A stretch of 64,000 bases of DNA, taken from Calendula officinalis (Eukaryota; Streptophyta; Magnoliopsida; Asterales; Asteraceae). Position 1 is the first letter of the stretch, and every line of letters begins with the position of its first letter. The translations under genes and the position numbers were made by a program. Of this stretch, positions 45,005 through 55,936 are shown one piece after another. The stretch is from contig OY970830.1 of assembly GCA_963853835.1 (NCBI GenBank), forward strand, positions 31,767,966 through 31,831,965, given 5' to 3'. The notes beneath the pieces were generated by a model, which did no database searches, was not told the origin of the DNA, and saw only the letters and a program-made list of their open reading frames with translations.

Positions 45005-46655
45005 ACCAAATTTGACCTTGGTTGACCAAATTATAGTATACCTCAAACCCTAACCGAAATCTAGAAGCTTTAGTTGACTTTTGTTGACCAATTTTGACCA
45101 ATGTTGACCAATAAGTCAAACCGGGTCAAGGCCGGATCTTGACCCAAACCGTGGACCCAAACCCGAATACCCAATCGGGCTAAGGCCCGTACTTGGCCCA
45201 ATTCGATCTACCTTAGTCCATCGGGCCCAAACCTTAGTTGGCCCATTAATATCCAAGCCCATTTGGACCAAAGCCCAAACCTTTGGCCCACTTATACCCA
45301 AACCGAACCCATTGGGCCCAAGCCCAATCCTTGGCCCAACTCTATTGGACCCAAGCCCAATATGAGGCCCAAGTAGCCCAACCTAGTGGCCCATTAGGCC
45401 CATCTAGGCCCAATCCATTTCATTTCATATCATTTCATTTCGAGAATCATTTCATTTCATGTCATTACATTTCGGAGCCTATTTCATTTCATTTTATAAA
45501 ACCCAATGCATTTCATTTCATTTCATTTCATTTTATTAATCCAAGTTCATTCGATGTCACAAAACATATAACATAACATTTAACGTATATCATATATCTT
45601 ATATCGTATATAGTATCGCATGTGTTAGCTTAGCCTAATCAGTAGTTAAATCATTTAGGAAGCTAGGAGTCTCCCGAGGATTCCTCTGTCTTAAGTCTCT
45701 TGTTGCTAAGCTTTGCCAGGTGAGTCCACAGACCCCTTTTCTCTTTTAACTGTTTTATAAACTTTGGGGTGGAAAACATAAACATAATTGCTACTATTTT
45801 ACTATGACTGTACAACATCGTTACATTTTCATTATCGCGTTGGCATGACAAACAATTATTATACCGGACTAAGGTTACCAGCAATCATTAACTAGTGGAT
45901 CTAGACCATGGATATGCAGATAGTACTATTGGCTGACACTCATCCTCCCAACGAACGTTTGATCATTACTTGGTTTATCCAAGACATCTCCGGGAGTGTA
46001 TATCCATAAAATAACATAACATACTGGAGTTGAAGTGTTGATTGTGGACTTAGGGGTTGGTATATTAACTCAATAGACTAGCTACCTGTTGGGGATAACA
46101 GTTCATGCGATGTCAAACACAACATTTTGTACAACACTTTTTCATAAACATAACTAGTAGTTGTATACATTCTACAACTATACTAAACATTTTCATACTT
46201 ACTACTCATATCATATGAGTGTTGAACCTTATACATTTTCAGTCATAAACCATTTTCATAACAAACATTTTGAGTAGCAAATCACTTTACTCTTATCATA
46301 AACATTAACCCTGTGGATTCACTCAACATTATTGTTGACCCTTTTAATATTTATGTTTTTCCAGGTAATTAGGTGCAGTGGAGTTTGGAGGATATGAGCA
46401 TTGGGATTGTCGTGAGCCATGATTAAAACATTAAGTTTACGAACAATCATTTCATTTCAAACAATTTCTATTTTAGGAAACCTGCTATTTTTGGAAACTT
46501 TCTACTTTTGGAAAGTGAAACAAACCTTTATTTTTTCGTTATTGCGTGGTTGTTTGTTTACTTAATCTTTGCTATGTTGTCATGAACGTTACACCTTCGT
46601 TCTTCCGCAAAACATTTTAAATGAAGTAAAAACTCATTTTTGGCGGGGTGTGACA
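45005..46655 (+). repeat. 3' LTR of the Gypsy element, right part
   Basis: Continues the Gypsy LTR after the Copia insertion: remaining W-boxes, TGGGCY block (about 45190-45415), CATTT repeat (45416-45538), and the end GGGGTGTGACA followed by gctag. Confidence 0.95.
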
Positions 46656-46761
46656 GCTAGGCTAGGTGTTGCGTGAGATAAGGCGTGATAAGTCGCGATA
46701 AGGCGCGCCTTATGGCGACTTTTTTGTATTGCGGGTGACAAAATTGAAATTTTGTAAAAAT

Positions 46762-46963
46762 TATTGACAGCCATATATGACAGCTGTATTGACAGCCATA
46801 TATCACAGCTGTGATCTCGACATTATTGTGTATATTCTACTTTCCTAATTTCCTGTAAATCATCATTAATATTTTGTATCATAGGCTTGATTTAGACTAG
46901 TCCTCATGTGTATATAAACCGATTCAGTGTAATGGAATAATCATTGAGTTTCAAACAATATCA
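46762..46963 (+). repeat. 5' LTR of the intact Copia
   Basis: Begins with two tandem 25-bp units, tattgacagccatatat(g/c)acagctg, and ends AATATCA. TATA-like tatataaac lies near 46911-46919. The start at TATTG rather than TG is set by the aaaat duplication and by both LTRs sharing TAT there. Confidence 0.85.
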
Positions 46964-46976
46964 TGGTATCAGAGCC
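46964..46976 (+). other. Primer binding site of the intact Copia
   Basis: TGGTATCAGAGCC immediately after the 5' LTR; initiator Met tRNA complement. Confidence 0.92.
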
Positions 46977-47114
46977 AAGAAGCTCATACATGTGATTTCT
47001 TCCTTGATTGTGCAAGCCACGGCTGCAACTTTCATTCTGTTCTGAATCAAAAAGCCACGTGTTTTTTTCATCCTTAAACCCCTTTTTCATTTTTTTATGT
47101 AGTTCATTCCAATA

Positions 47115-50100
47115 ATGACTGGAACTCCTGCTCAAACCACCACGAAATCCCTCCACCCTGCATACACAGTTACCAACATTCAGCATAAAATTCGTACCCT
47201 TGATGGCACCAAAGTTTCCTACTCTTCATGGGTAGGGTTATTCAAACTACATGCCAAAGGCTACAAAGTACTTGCACACATCGACGGTACCAACCCACCC
47301 CCCCAAACCGACCCAACTTACCAAGAATGGTCAGAAATTGATGCAATTGTCCTTCAATGGATCTATGGCACGATCTCTGACGACCTTCTTGCTCGTGTTC
47401 TTGACACAGATTCCACTGCTCACACAACTTGGGTGAAAGTTCAGAATATTTTTCTCAACAATAAGGGGTCTAGGGCTGCTGCCCTAGAACATGAATTCAA
47501 CAACCTTACCCTTCAATCTTCATCTTCTCTAGATGCTTACTGTCAACGTATCACAGAACTGGCGAGTCAATTGAACGATGTTGATTGTTCTGTCACTGAA
47601 ACACGTATGGTGCTTCAACTTGTTCACGGTTTGCCGTCTGAATTCGACACGGTTGGAGCCTACATCAATCAAACATCCCCTGCTTGGGACACTGCAGTTT
47701 CCATGCTACAACTCGAACAACAAAGACAAAAGGCACGGGAATCTAACTCGACGGTCGAAGTCGCTGCAACAGTCACTGACCGGAACCATCAATCGAACGG
47801 TAATCGCTCTCCACAGCACCGAAATCGATCTCCTAAATCGAACACTTACAACCGCAACAATCGAACCACCAATCGCTCAACTGACCGCAACAATCGTCGC
47901 CCTTCTTCGTCGACTGCTCAATCTCGACCTAATTTGGGGCGTATGTCGAACTCGGCAAACCACAGAAGCCAGCCCAATAATAATAATAATTGGGCCAGAC
48001 TTCCACCTCCTAACTATTGGGCCGCCCCTTGGTGGGCTACACCTCCTCCTTGTCCATACCCACCACAACAAGGTTGGGCCACTTCTTGGACTGCTACACC
48101 AAATCAGCCGAATTCAACTAATCAGCAGGCCCAATCACAAGCCCAGGCACATTTAATTGATGTCAACCCACTTGAACCATCAGAAATTGGTGCGGCTTTT
48201 TCGTCAATGACGCTGGACCCAAATGACGATCAATGGTACATGGACTCCGGTGCAACATCACATCTCACCTCCGATCCAGGTAAAATCTCTACCCCTAGTG
48301 TTTCACCTATTAAGACCGTATTTGTTGGTAATGGGAATCAAGTGCCAGTCCTTGGATTAGGTAATACAATTTTACCCAACGCTAACACACACATTCAACT
48401 AAACGATATCCTTCACACACCAAATGTCGTCAAAAACCTTATATCGGTTCGCAAATTTTGCACTCATAATCGTTTTTCTGTTGAATTTGATCCTGACGGT
48501 TTTTCTATAAAGGATTTCAAGACTGGGAAGCACCTTTCGAGACACGATAGTACCGGCGATCTCTACCCTTTCACAACACCTTCCACCGCTCAAGCATCCT
48601 CTTTTTTTGTTACTACAAGCTCTCCATTATGGCATTCACGACTGGGTCATCCAGGAAACCATGTAATGGATTTTTTAAATCAAAATAAATTTATTTCATG
48701 CAATAAAATTGATCGTGTCTCTATTTGTCAATCATGCCAAATTGCAAAACATAAACGTCTACCATTTAAAAACTCCACTTCCACCACCTTAAAACCATTC
48801 GATCTAGTTCATGCCGACCTTTGGACGTCACCCATCCAAAGTAAAACGGGTTTTAAATACTATCTTATCATCATCGATGATTTCACACATTTTAAATGGG
48901 TTTTTCCACTCAAATATAAATCGGAAACTTTTGAGAAATTTAAACATTTTCATAGATTTATCAAAACACAATTCAACATTGACACAAAAACTTTTCAATG
49001 CGACAAAGGCGGTGAATTCGATAACCACTCCTTCCATAATTTCGCCACTGCCGCTGGTCTTCATATTCGCTTCTCATGCCCACACACTTCTCAACAAAAT
49101 GGTACTGCTGAACGCATGATTCGTCGCATTAACGAACTCATGCTCTCTCTTCTAACTCATGCCTCTCTTCCACCACATTTATGGGTTGAGGCTCTTCACA
49201 CAGTATGCTACCTCCACAACATCCTTCCTACCCCCTTACTAGCCAAACGCACACCCACTTCCGCTCTTTACCTCAAAACCCCCACTTACGACCACCTACG
49301 CATCTTTGGATGTGCATGTTATCCCAACCTCTCCGCCACTCGACAACACAAACTCGCACCTCGCTCCAAACCATGCTTATTTCTCGGATACCCAGCCCAA
49401 TACCGAGGATATCGGTGCCTTGACATGGCAACAGGGAAAATCATCCTCTCTAGACACATCACATTTGATGAAACTGTTTTCCCATATGCAAACATTAAAC
49501 CTTCAACACCACACACCTACACCTTTCTTGATTCCGATCCATCCCCCATCTTTTACCAACCTCACAACAATCCTCAAAATCCCTCCCCACCTATACCCAC
49601 CCCACCATCCACATCTACACAAACAACTATACCTCAACCACCACCTCCACCTCCACCTCCAACCTACTACCCCCTCACTTATTCTCGACGACAACATCAA
49701 CCACCAACTCCACCAGCACCTAGTCACCCCATGACCACCCGATCAAAAGCCGGAATCACTAAACCTAATCCTCCCCTCAACCTAAACACCATCACCCCAC
49801 CTTCAACCATATCTCCCCTACCCAAATCCCACACCCATGCCCTATCTGATCCAAACTGGCACTCGGCCATGACCGATGAACACACGGCCCTAATAGATAA
49901 CAACACATGGGAACTGGTACCAAGGCCACCTGATGCCCATGTTATACGATGCATGTGGCTTTATCGTCACAAATTTCATGCAAACGGGAATCTTGCAAGA
50001 TATAAAGCAAGATTGGTTATTAATGGAAAATCACAACAAGTCGGAATCGACTGTGATGAGACTTTCAGCCCCGTCGTCAAACCAACAACAATCCGAACCG

Positions 50101-51368
50101 TACTAAGCCTTGCAACATCAAGATCATGGCCGATACATCAACTAGATGTCAAAAATGCATTTTTACACGGAGAGCTTAAAGAAACAGTTTATATGTTCCA
50201 ACCCCCAGGATTTGTGGACCCACAACATCCCAAGCATGTCTGTCGTTTGAAGAAATCTTTATATGGGCTTAAACAAGCTCCTCGTGCTTGGTTTCATCGC
50301 TTCGCCACATACATACATTCATGCGGTTTTAAAAGCACCACCAGTGACAACTCGTTGTTTGTTTTCCACCAAGGCAACAAAATGGCTTATCTTCTTTTAT
50401 ACGTGGATGACATAATCCTAACCGCTTCTGACAATACAATTCTACGCAACATCATTGATCTATTATCCAAAGAATTTGCAATGTCGGACCTTGGGCCTCT
50501 TCACCATTTTTTAGGCATCCAAGTAAAACAACAACATGGAGGTTTATTTCTCACCCAGGAACAGTATGTACATGACATTCTTAAACGCGCAAATATGCAA
50601 CATTGCAAACCATGTACCACACCAGTCGACACCAGCTCCAAACTTAGTGAAACAGCCGGAGAACCCATGAAAGACATCACTCTTTATCGCAGCCTCGCCG
50701 GCGCCCTTCAGTACTTGACGTTTACTCGTCCAGATATTGCATACGCCGTCCAACAAGTATGTCTATTCATGCATGCACCTCGAGATCCGCACTTCAATTT
50801 TTTAAAACGAATCCTCAGATATCTCAAAGGTACCAGCAATCACGGGCTCCACATCACCCCCTCCAAAACTACAAAACTTACTGCTTACTCTGATGCGGAC
50901 TGGGGGGGTTGTCCAGACTCAAGACGTTCCACTTCCGGCTACTGTGTATTTCTCGGCGACAACATAATCTCATGGTCCTCAAAACGTCAACCCACTATAT
51001 CACGATCCAGTGCCGAAGCAGAATATAAAGGCGTCGCAAATGCTGCGGCAGAAACCACATGGATACGCAACTTACTTCTCGAACTACATCTTCCAATGCG
51101 CCAAGCCAGCATCATCTACTGCGACAACATCTCAGCAGTGTACCTCACCCAAAATCCAGTACAACATCAACGCACAAAACACATAGAAATTGATATACAT
51201 TTTGTCCGTGAAAAAGTGCGTATGGGTTCCCTTCGAGTTCTTCATGTTCCTGCTGACTACCAATATGCAGATATATTCACCAAGGGATTGCCACGACAAC
51301 TGTTCAACAAATTCCGCACCAGTCTCTCTATTCGGCCAGCTACAGATTCGACTGCGGGGGCGTATTGA
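47115..51368 (+). CDS. Complete Copia Gag-Pol polyprotein
   Basis: 1,417 residues without stop or frameshift. Gag domain at residues about 25-200 (YSSWVGLFKLHAKGY), then an Arg/Asn-rich and Trp/Pro-rich region with no CCHC knuckle. Protease WYMDSGATSHLTSD near 374-387; GAG-pre-integrase LWHSRLGH near 505 with CQSCQIAKHK; integrase D, D, E in VHADLW (about 566), QCDKGGEF (about 629) and QNGTAERM (about 663). Reverse transcriptase LDVKNAFLHG near 1010 and LLYVDDIIL near 1095; RNase H YSDADWGG near 1258, SSAEAEY near 1300, CDNISA near 1336. A Pro-rich, low-complexity linker lies around 820-870. The stop TGA (51366-51368) is made from the first bases of the 3' LTR. All catalytic residues I looked for are present. 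Confidence 0.97.
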   Translation: MTGTPAQTTTKSLHPAYTVTNIQHKIRTLDGTKVSYSSWVGLFKLHAKGYKVLAHIDGTNPPPQTDPTYQEWSEIDAIVLQWIYGTISDDLLARVLDTDSTAHTTWVKVQNIFLNNKGSRAAALEHEFNNLTLQSSSSLDAYCQRITELASQLNDVDCSVTETRMVLQLVHGLPSEFDTVGAYINQTSPAWDTAVSMLQLEQQRQKARESNSTVEVAATVTDRNHQSNGNRSPQHRNRSPKSNTYNRNNRTTNRSTDRNNRRPSSSTAQSRPNLGRMSNSANHRSQPNNNNNWARLPPPNYWAAPWWATPPPCPYPPQQGWATSWTATPNQPNSTNQQAQSQAQAHLIDVNPLEPSEIGAAFSSMTLDPNDDQWYMDSGATSHLTSDPGKISTPSVSPIKTVFVGNGNQVPVLGLGNTILPNANTHIQLNDILHTPNVVKNLISVRKFCTHNRFSVEFDPDGFSIKDFKTGKHLSRHDSTGDLYPFTTPSTAQASSFFVTTSSPLWHSRLGHPGNHVMDFLNQNKFISCNKIDRVSICQSCQIAKHKRLPFKNSTSTTLKPFDLVHADLWTSPIQSKTGFKYYLIIIDDFTHFKWVFPLKYKSETFEKFKHFHRFIKTQFNIDTKTFQCDKGGEFDNHSFHNFATAAGLHIRFSCPHTSQQNGTAERMIRRINELMLSLLTHASLPPHLWVEALHTVCYLHNILPTPLLAKRTPTSALYLKTPTYDHLRIFGCACYPNLSATRQHKLAPRSKPCLFLGYPAQYRGYRCLDMATGKIILSRHITFDETVFPYANIKPSTPHTYTFLDSDPSPIFYQPHNNPQNPSPPIPTPPSTSTQTTIPQPPPPPPPPTYYPLTYSRRQHQPPTPPAPSHPMTTRSKAGITKPNPPLNLNTITPPSTISPLPKSHTHALSDPNWHSAMTDEHTALIDNNTWELVPRPPDAHVIRCMWLYRHKFHANGNLARYKARLVINGKSQQVGIDCDETFSPVVKPTTIRTVLSLATSRSWPIHQLDVKNAFLHGELKETVYMFQPPGFVDPQHPKHVCRLKKSLYGLKQAPRAWFHRFATYIHSCGFKSTTSDNSLFVFHQGNKMAYLLLYVDDIILTASDNTILRNIIDLLSKEFAMSDLGPLHHFLGIQVKQQHGGLFLTQEQYVHDILKRANMQHCKPCTTPVDTSSKLSETAGEPMKDITLYRSLAGALQYLTFTRPDIAYAVQQVCLFMHAPRDPHFNFLKRILRYLKGTSNHGLHITPSKTTKLTAYSDADWGGCPDSRRSTSGYCVFLGDNIISWSSKRQPTISRSSAEAEYKGVANAAAETTWIRNLLLELHLPMRQASIIYCDNISAVYLTQNPVQHQRTKHIEIDIHFVREKVRMGSLRVLHVPADYQYADIFTKGLPRQLFNKFRTSLSIRPATDSTAGAY

Positions 51369-51564
51369 CAGCCATATATGACAGCTGTATTGACAGCCAT
51401 ATATCACAGCTGTGATCTCGACATTATTGTGTATATTCTACTTTCCTAATTTCCTGTAAATCATCATTAATATTTTGTATCATAGGCTTGATTTAGACTA
51501 GTCCTCATGTGTATATAAACCGATTCAGTGTAATGGAATAATCATTGAGTTTCAAACAATATCA
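51363..51564 (+). repeat. 3' LTR of the intact Copia
   Basis: Identical to the 5' LTR as far as I can read. Preceded by a G-rich tract gactgcgggggcg that probably serves as polypurine tract. Confidence 0.93.
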
Positions 51565-51659
51565 AAAATTTGGATGTAACACTTTTTGTATAAATTGTTA
51601 TATAAATCAATAAATCTATAATTGTTTTTAATTTGATATATATGTATATATATAAATTA

Positions 51660-51730
51660 TACTTCCTCCGATTCAAAATAAGTGATATACTTTTCTTTTT
51701 GTAGTGATTCAAAATAAGTAATACATCTTG
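51660..51730. mobile_element. Stowaway-like fragment
   Basis: acttcctccgattcaaaataagtgatatac followed by a second copy of attcaaaataagta, the conserved end of plant Stowaway MITEs. No opposite end was found, so it is a fragment. It marks the lost right end of element B. Confidence 0.5.
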
Positions 51731-53412
51731 AAAAATTACTTTATTTGACAAAAAATAGTTAGACTCACGCCCAATAACTATCTACCTTAAAAAGGTGAAA
51801 TGACTCATTTACTCTTACTTTTTACTTTATTCAATTGTTTAGTGATAACAAAAAGTAATTATTCAGTTTTTCAATAATTGTTTCCAACAAGGAATAGAGC
51901 TTCGCACGTTGCCCTGGGTCGTTAAAAAATACATTTTTTACGTTCAATAGTATATTTTGTTAATTCGTTTTTGATTTATCAAATTTAATTAAATTTTTAA
52001 TGAGTTAGAGTCATGATGATAGTAAACGAGGAAAATAGAAAAAAAAAAAGAAATTTGTCGAAATAATAAGTGTCATTGTTATCATTTCTCCTCAAATTAT
52101 AGTATTTGTCGTAAATAACGTCACGTGCATTCTTGGAGTTCTCAATTCGCTTAATCGTACCCGAAGCAGAACACTGCACCGACCTCAAAAACAAACCGAC
52201 CATTGGCTATAGATTTGGTAAAATCAGTAGATTTTGGGACCCATACCGGCCAGGACAGATCATTGTACCTGCTCAATTTCCCATAATACAAATCGACGTA
52301 GTTTTTCTAAACTACACGTGTCGGTCTCTTATCGGAGAAAACGAGAATCGAAAACACCAGGTTCGAGTTCCCTTTCGGTGTGACGACCGACCACACAGGT
52401 TTTCTCAAATAGATTCTGTTTGAAATGGGTCACATGCCCAAAGAAGGACAGTGTTCACGTTCATGAATCATGATCCTACGTGGCGTTATGTTTTGCCGTT
52501 AAAGCATTACACCTTGTTGTTATCTTGCTTTTATGGTTTGTTTTTTTTATTTATTTATTTGCTAATAAATGTAAGAGTTTTTTAGATATATTTGTTACTC
52601 ACTACAAGAGTTTTTCCTTTGTTAATTAAATAAGTCCTGTAAATAACATCTCCATAATATATTGACTTAAATGTACTTTTATGCTCTTTTAATGTAAAAA
52701 TATAATAATTATTATATAATGTGTACACTAAACATTAAATTTTTTATTGTAATAAAAAGTCAAAAGGTAAATTACAACAAATTTGATATATCACTATTCA
52801 CTACGGTAAATATTACATGTTTTACTAAACATTATTTACTATTATATAAATCGTTCATTTATTTGTATTATTTTAAAAGGGTTTTGATAATGACAGCCCT
52901 TATTAATTAAATATAATTTCGTATAAAAATTTTAGTGTCTACATTGAAACAATTTTTAGTATAATCATATTTTCTATTAGTATATTTCTTTGCACTATTC
53001 TATTGTTCAAATGTATACACTGAAGATGGTCTAGTAAAACACATGATTTTGTGTTTATACTTCATATACAATGCACGTCTAATTTTGATTAAAATTCTTT
53101 TATATCTATTCATTTTTATTATATAACATCCAATAACCATCTGACACTTGTCAAAATTGTACGGCTCTAATACTTGCAAATGCAAATTGTTTGGAAATCT
53201 ATCCGGTTAATACGAGTGTTGCTATTGAATACGTTGAGCTACAGAAACTAAAATTTTGGTATAATAAATTTTTAAAAATTTAAATTTTCATGTAGTTAAC
53301 TTTTATTTATCATTTTATATATCAGTTTACATCATTAAGTTTTTTACAATTTTTGAGTAACTATATTAAATCAAAAGTTAAAGTTCTGAAAGATTATTAC
53401 ACCATAAGGTAA
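51731..53412. other. Intergenic, no gene recognised
   Basis: Mostly AT-rich. A GC-richer patch at 52120-52440 has an open frame of about 96 codons (52133-52423) with no recognised domain, exon borders or start context; it could be a decayed gene or element piece. Confidence 0.45.
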
Positions 53413-53421
53413 TTCATCTTA

Positions 53422-54958
53422 GGGTAAATTACAGAAATTGTTCCTGTGGTATACTCGATTCTGCATTTCTGTCCCTAAACTTTTTTCTTCAGTTTTTTTG
53501 TCCTTAAAGATTTTTGGATTTCACTTTTCTGTCCTTCCGTCCAAAACCCTCCGTTAACTGACGGTATATTTGTCCATTTTCCCAAATTACCCCTAGTTTA
53601 ACTCTCTTCCTTCTTCACCAACATTATCACAAGAACACATCATCATCCCCAATTTACTAACCTGCATACATTTTATCATCTCTAACAAAACATATATTTC
53701 TTAACAAAAATCATGTAATTTCATTCCAAAACTACAACATGATGGATAAAAATCAAAACATCAACCCAAAACTCCATCTGAAAATAAAACGCCAGTACAC
53801 TTATTATAAACACTAGATCTTCAACTAAAAAGGACGGATCTAAGAGATGATACACAAGAACCATAGATCGAGGAAGAAGGCTAACGGATCTGAAGTATCT
53901 AACCCCGAGAATTCCTTAAATCGACAGAAAATTTGTATAAGGGACTATTTTAGAAAACAAACCTGAAGAGAAATCGAGTTGCCTGATTAGAGGGACAGCT
54001 TGTTCGTAAGATGGCCCTGGCTGACCGCTAAGAAAAACGAAGAACTTACAAGAACAAAAGCTCTTCATCCACATGAACACCCAAATTTGCTTTTCTTTTT
54101 TAAATCTGCACATCATCATCATCATAAATTTGCTACTTTAATTGTAGCAGAGCACGACACCACCCCTCTACCGGCGAATCGAAGCAAAACAACATGGATC
54201 GAAGCAAACCAGGGAAAGATGACAAATCGTTTAGTCTTATCATCATCGATCGATTCATCTTCTTCATTTGTGGCCTTCAATTTCAGCGGGCTGGCGGGCG
54301 GTGACCGGGGAGGTGTGGCGGGTGAAAATATGCAGATCTGAAACCCTAGCTGCCATGAGCATCAACCTTCGTTGCCTTCTGGTGTAACTCATCTTCGTTG
54401 CCTTCGGGTGTAACTGATCTTCGTTGCCATGTGAACACCTTCAGGTGAAAATACAGCAGAGGGAAAAGAGAATATTTTGGGTGAAAAAAGTGGAGTTGAA
54501 ATGTTTGTGTTCTTCAACATTCATAAAATTAAGAAATATACTCCATAATTAAAAAAGGGAAAAGAGAATATAAGATGATGATTTTGAAATGTTTGTGTTC
54601 TTCATCATATTTTGATGATGATGAAGAAGGTCAGATTCATGAATGGTATTCACATGTGTTCTTCATATTAAATGAATTGATGGGATTTTTATGATTTAGG
54701 ATTAGGGTTCATGAGATGGGTATTCTTGATTTAGGATTAGAGTTCATTGATCAGTTGGGGGTTTGGGGATGAAGAAATGTAAAAGACGAAAATACCCTTG
54801 CTTTTTTGGCAGTTCTCGTTACTTAACGGCTAAAATTGGACGGAAGGATAGAAAAGTGAAATTCAAAAATCTTTAAGGACAAAAAAACCGACAAAAAAAG
54901 TTTAGGGACAAAAATGCAGAATCGCGTATAGCACAGGGACAATTTCTGTAATTTACCC
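53422..54958. mobile_element. Mutator-type element, possible Pack-MULE
   Basis: Long terminal inverted repeats of about 150 bp begin GGGTAAATTACAGAAATTGT at both ends. A perfect 9-bp target duplication ttcatctta flanks it at 53413-53421 and 54959-54967. No MURA-like transposase was found in the 1,537 bp. The interior is less AT-rich than its surroundings and contains an exon-like segment on the minus strand. Confidence 0.88.
53963..54028 (-). pseudogene. Exon-like segment inside the Mutator-type element
   Basis: On the minus strand, 66 bp encode SGQPGPSYEQAVPLIRQL plus DFSS. The segment is preceded by a pyrimidine-rich acceptor (tttttcttag) and followed by a donor (gtttgt), as expected of a captured host exon with parts of its introns. 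I do not recognise the parent protein. Confidence 0.4.
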
Positions 54959-54967
54959 TTCATCTTA

Positions 54968-55232
54968 TAATACATTAGCCATTCAGATTTATTGTTCATT
55001 AATTAATATAACACTATTTTATTTTTAGTCCAATTGTAAAACAGCATGTGGAACAAATACAGAGACAAAGTTAATGGGATTAAAAAAATCTCAAAAATCC
55101 CCCCCTAAAATAGGGGTTGATCTGTAAATATTAAAAAAATTATCTCTTAACCTTAACCTATTTATCATTTACAAAAAGTTATAACTACAAATTTTATTTG
55201 ATCTTTTCCTTATTTGAAATAGAGTTGCGTTT
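54968..55232. other. AT-rich spacer
   Basis: No gene or clear repeat seen between the Mutator-type element and the foldback element. Confidence 0.5.
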
Positions 55233-55936
55233 AAGGAAGTCCATTATTTTTATGAAGTACCGAAAAACAAATCTCAACCATTGATCAATAAGATCTAATT
55301 GTCAAATTTAATTACATATTTTATAAATTGAGGGGTATTTTGGTCATTTTTTTAAATAAAAATATTTTTTTAATTTTTTTAATTTTTTATTTTTTATTTA
55401 AATTTTTTATTTTTTTATTATGAAGGGGTATTTTAGTCATTTGGCACTTAAGAAAAATTTCGATTTTATTTTTATTTTTTATTATTTTTTCATTAAAAAA
55501 TAATATTTATTTGATAATTATGTGTATAACTTAATCACATGAAATTTTAATGTAAAATTACATGTGATTGTATATTTAATCACATTTGATGTTTTAGTTC
55601 ACTCACATGTGATTCAGTATGCAATCACATATGATTCATTAGGCAATCACATTATGTGTTATTAATAAAAAAATAATGATTTTTTAAAAATAATATTAAA
55701 AAATAAAAAAATAAAAATTTTAAAATAAAAAATAAAAAAATCATTTTTTTAAATGATCAAAATACCCCTCAATTAAAAAATAAAAAATAAAAAAAAAATC
55801 GAAAGTTTTTTTAAGTGCCAAATGACCAAAATACCCCTTCATGTATAAAATATGTGATTTATTTTAACCATTAGATCTTATTGATCAATGGTTGAGATTT
55901 GTTCTTCGGGACTTGATAAAAATAATGGAACTCCTT
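55233..55936. mobile_element. Foldback/MITE element with long inverted repeats
   Basis: Ends aaggaagtccattattttta and reverse aaggagttccattattttta. The inverted arms run at least 170 bp and include caaatctcaaccattgatca and aaggggtatttt(g/a)gtcattt. The centre (55515-55665) repeats the palindromic word AATCACATGTGATT in several variants. Very AT-rich, non-coding. No convincing target duplication. Confidence 0.75.

Larger units (their letters stand above)
27601..46655 (+). mobile_element. Gypsy LTR retrotransposon, Tekay-type chromovirus, carrying a nested Copia
   Basis: TG..CA LTRs of about 2.7 kb, a 5-bp target duplication gctag at 27596-27600 and 46656-46660, a Met-tRNA primer site, gag, protease, RT, RNase H, integrase and a C-terminal chromodomain. 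RT before integrase identifies Gypsy, and the chromodomain with long LTRs fits Tekay/Del. The 3' LTR is split by the Copia at 37081-44999. I count about 19 substitutions between LTRs by eye, so the insertion is fairly recent although the coding region has several stops. Confidence 0.95.
46762..51564 (+). mobile_element. Apparently intact Copia element (Ale/Retrofit-like)
   Basis: Two 202-bp LTRs (46762-46963 and 51363-51564) that look identical base for base, a 5-bp duplication aaaat at 46757-46761 and 51565-51569, a primer site, and a single uninterrupted polyprotein. The compact 4.8-kb size with one ORF fits the Ale/Retrofit lineage, by general resemblance. It sits in hAT-like element B. 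Identical LTRs imply very recent insertion. Confidence 0.96.
27521..51659. mobile_element. hAT-like element B, split into three by retrotransposons
   Basis: Three pieces match element A in order: 27521-27600 (aaggttctaaaatacgcgtc.. to ggcggctag), 46661-46761 (..gataaggcgtgataagtcgc..) and about 51570-51659 (..tgttatataaatcaataaat..). The first gap is the Gypsy element and the second is the intact Copia. The right end is lost where a Stowaway-like sequence starts near 51660, so no target duplication can be read. Confidence 0.8.

Noticed and set aside
52133..52423. 96-codon open frame in a GC-richer patch
   Set aside because: No domain, no splice or start context that I trust; kept only as a remark in the intergenic entry.
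54000..54341. 113-codon plus-strand frame in the Mutator-type element
   Set aside because: Low-complexity Ser/His-rich; the minus strand offers the better exon-like signal.
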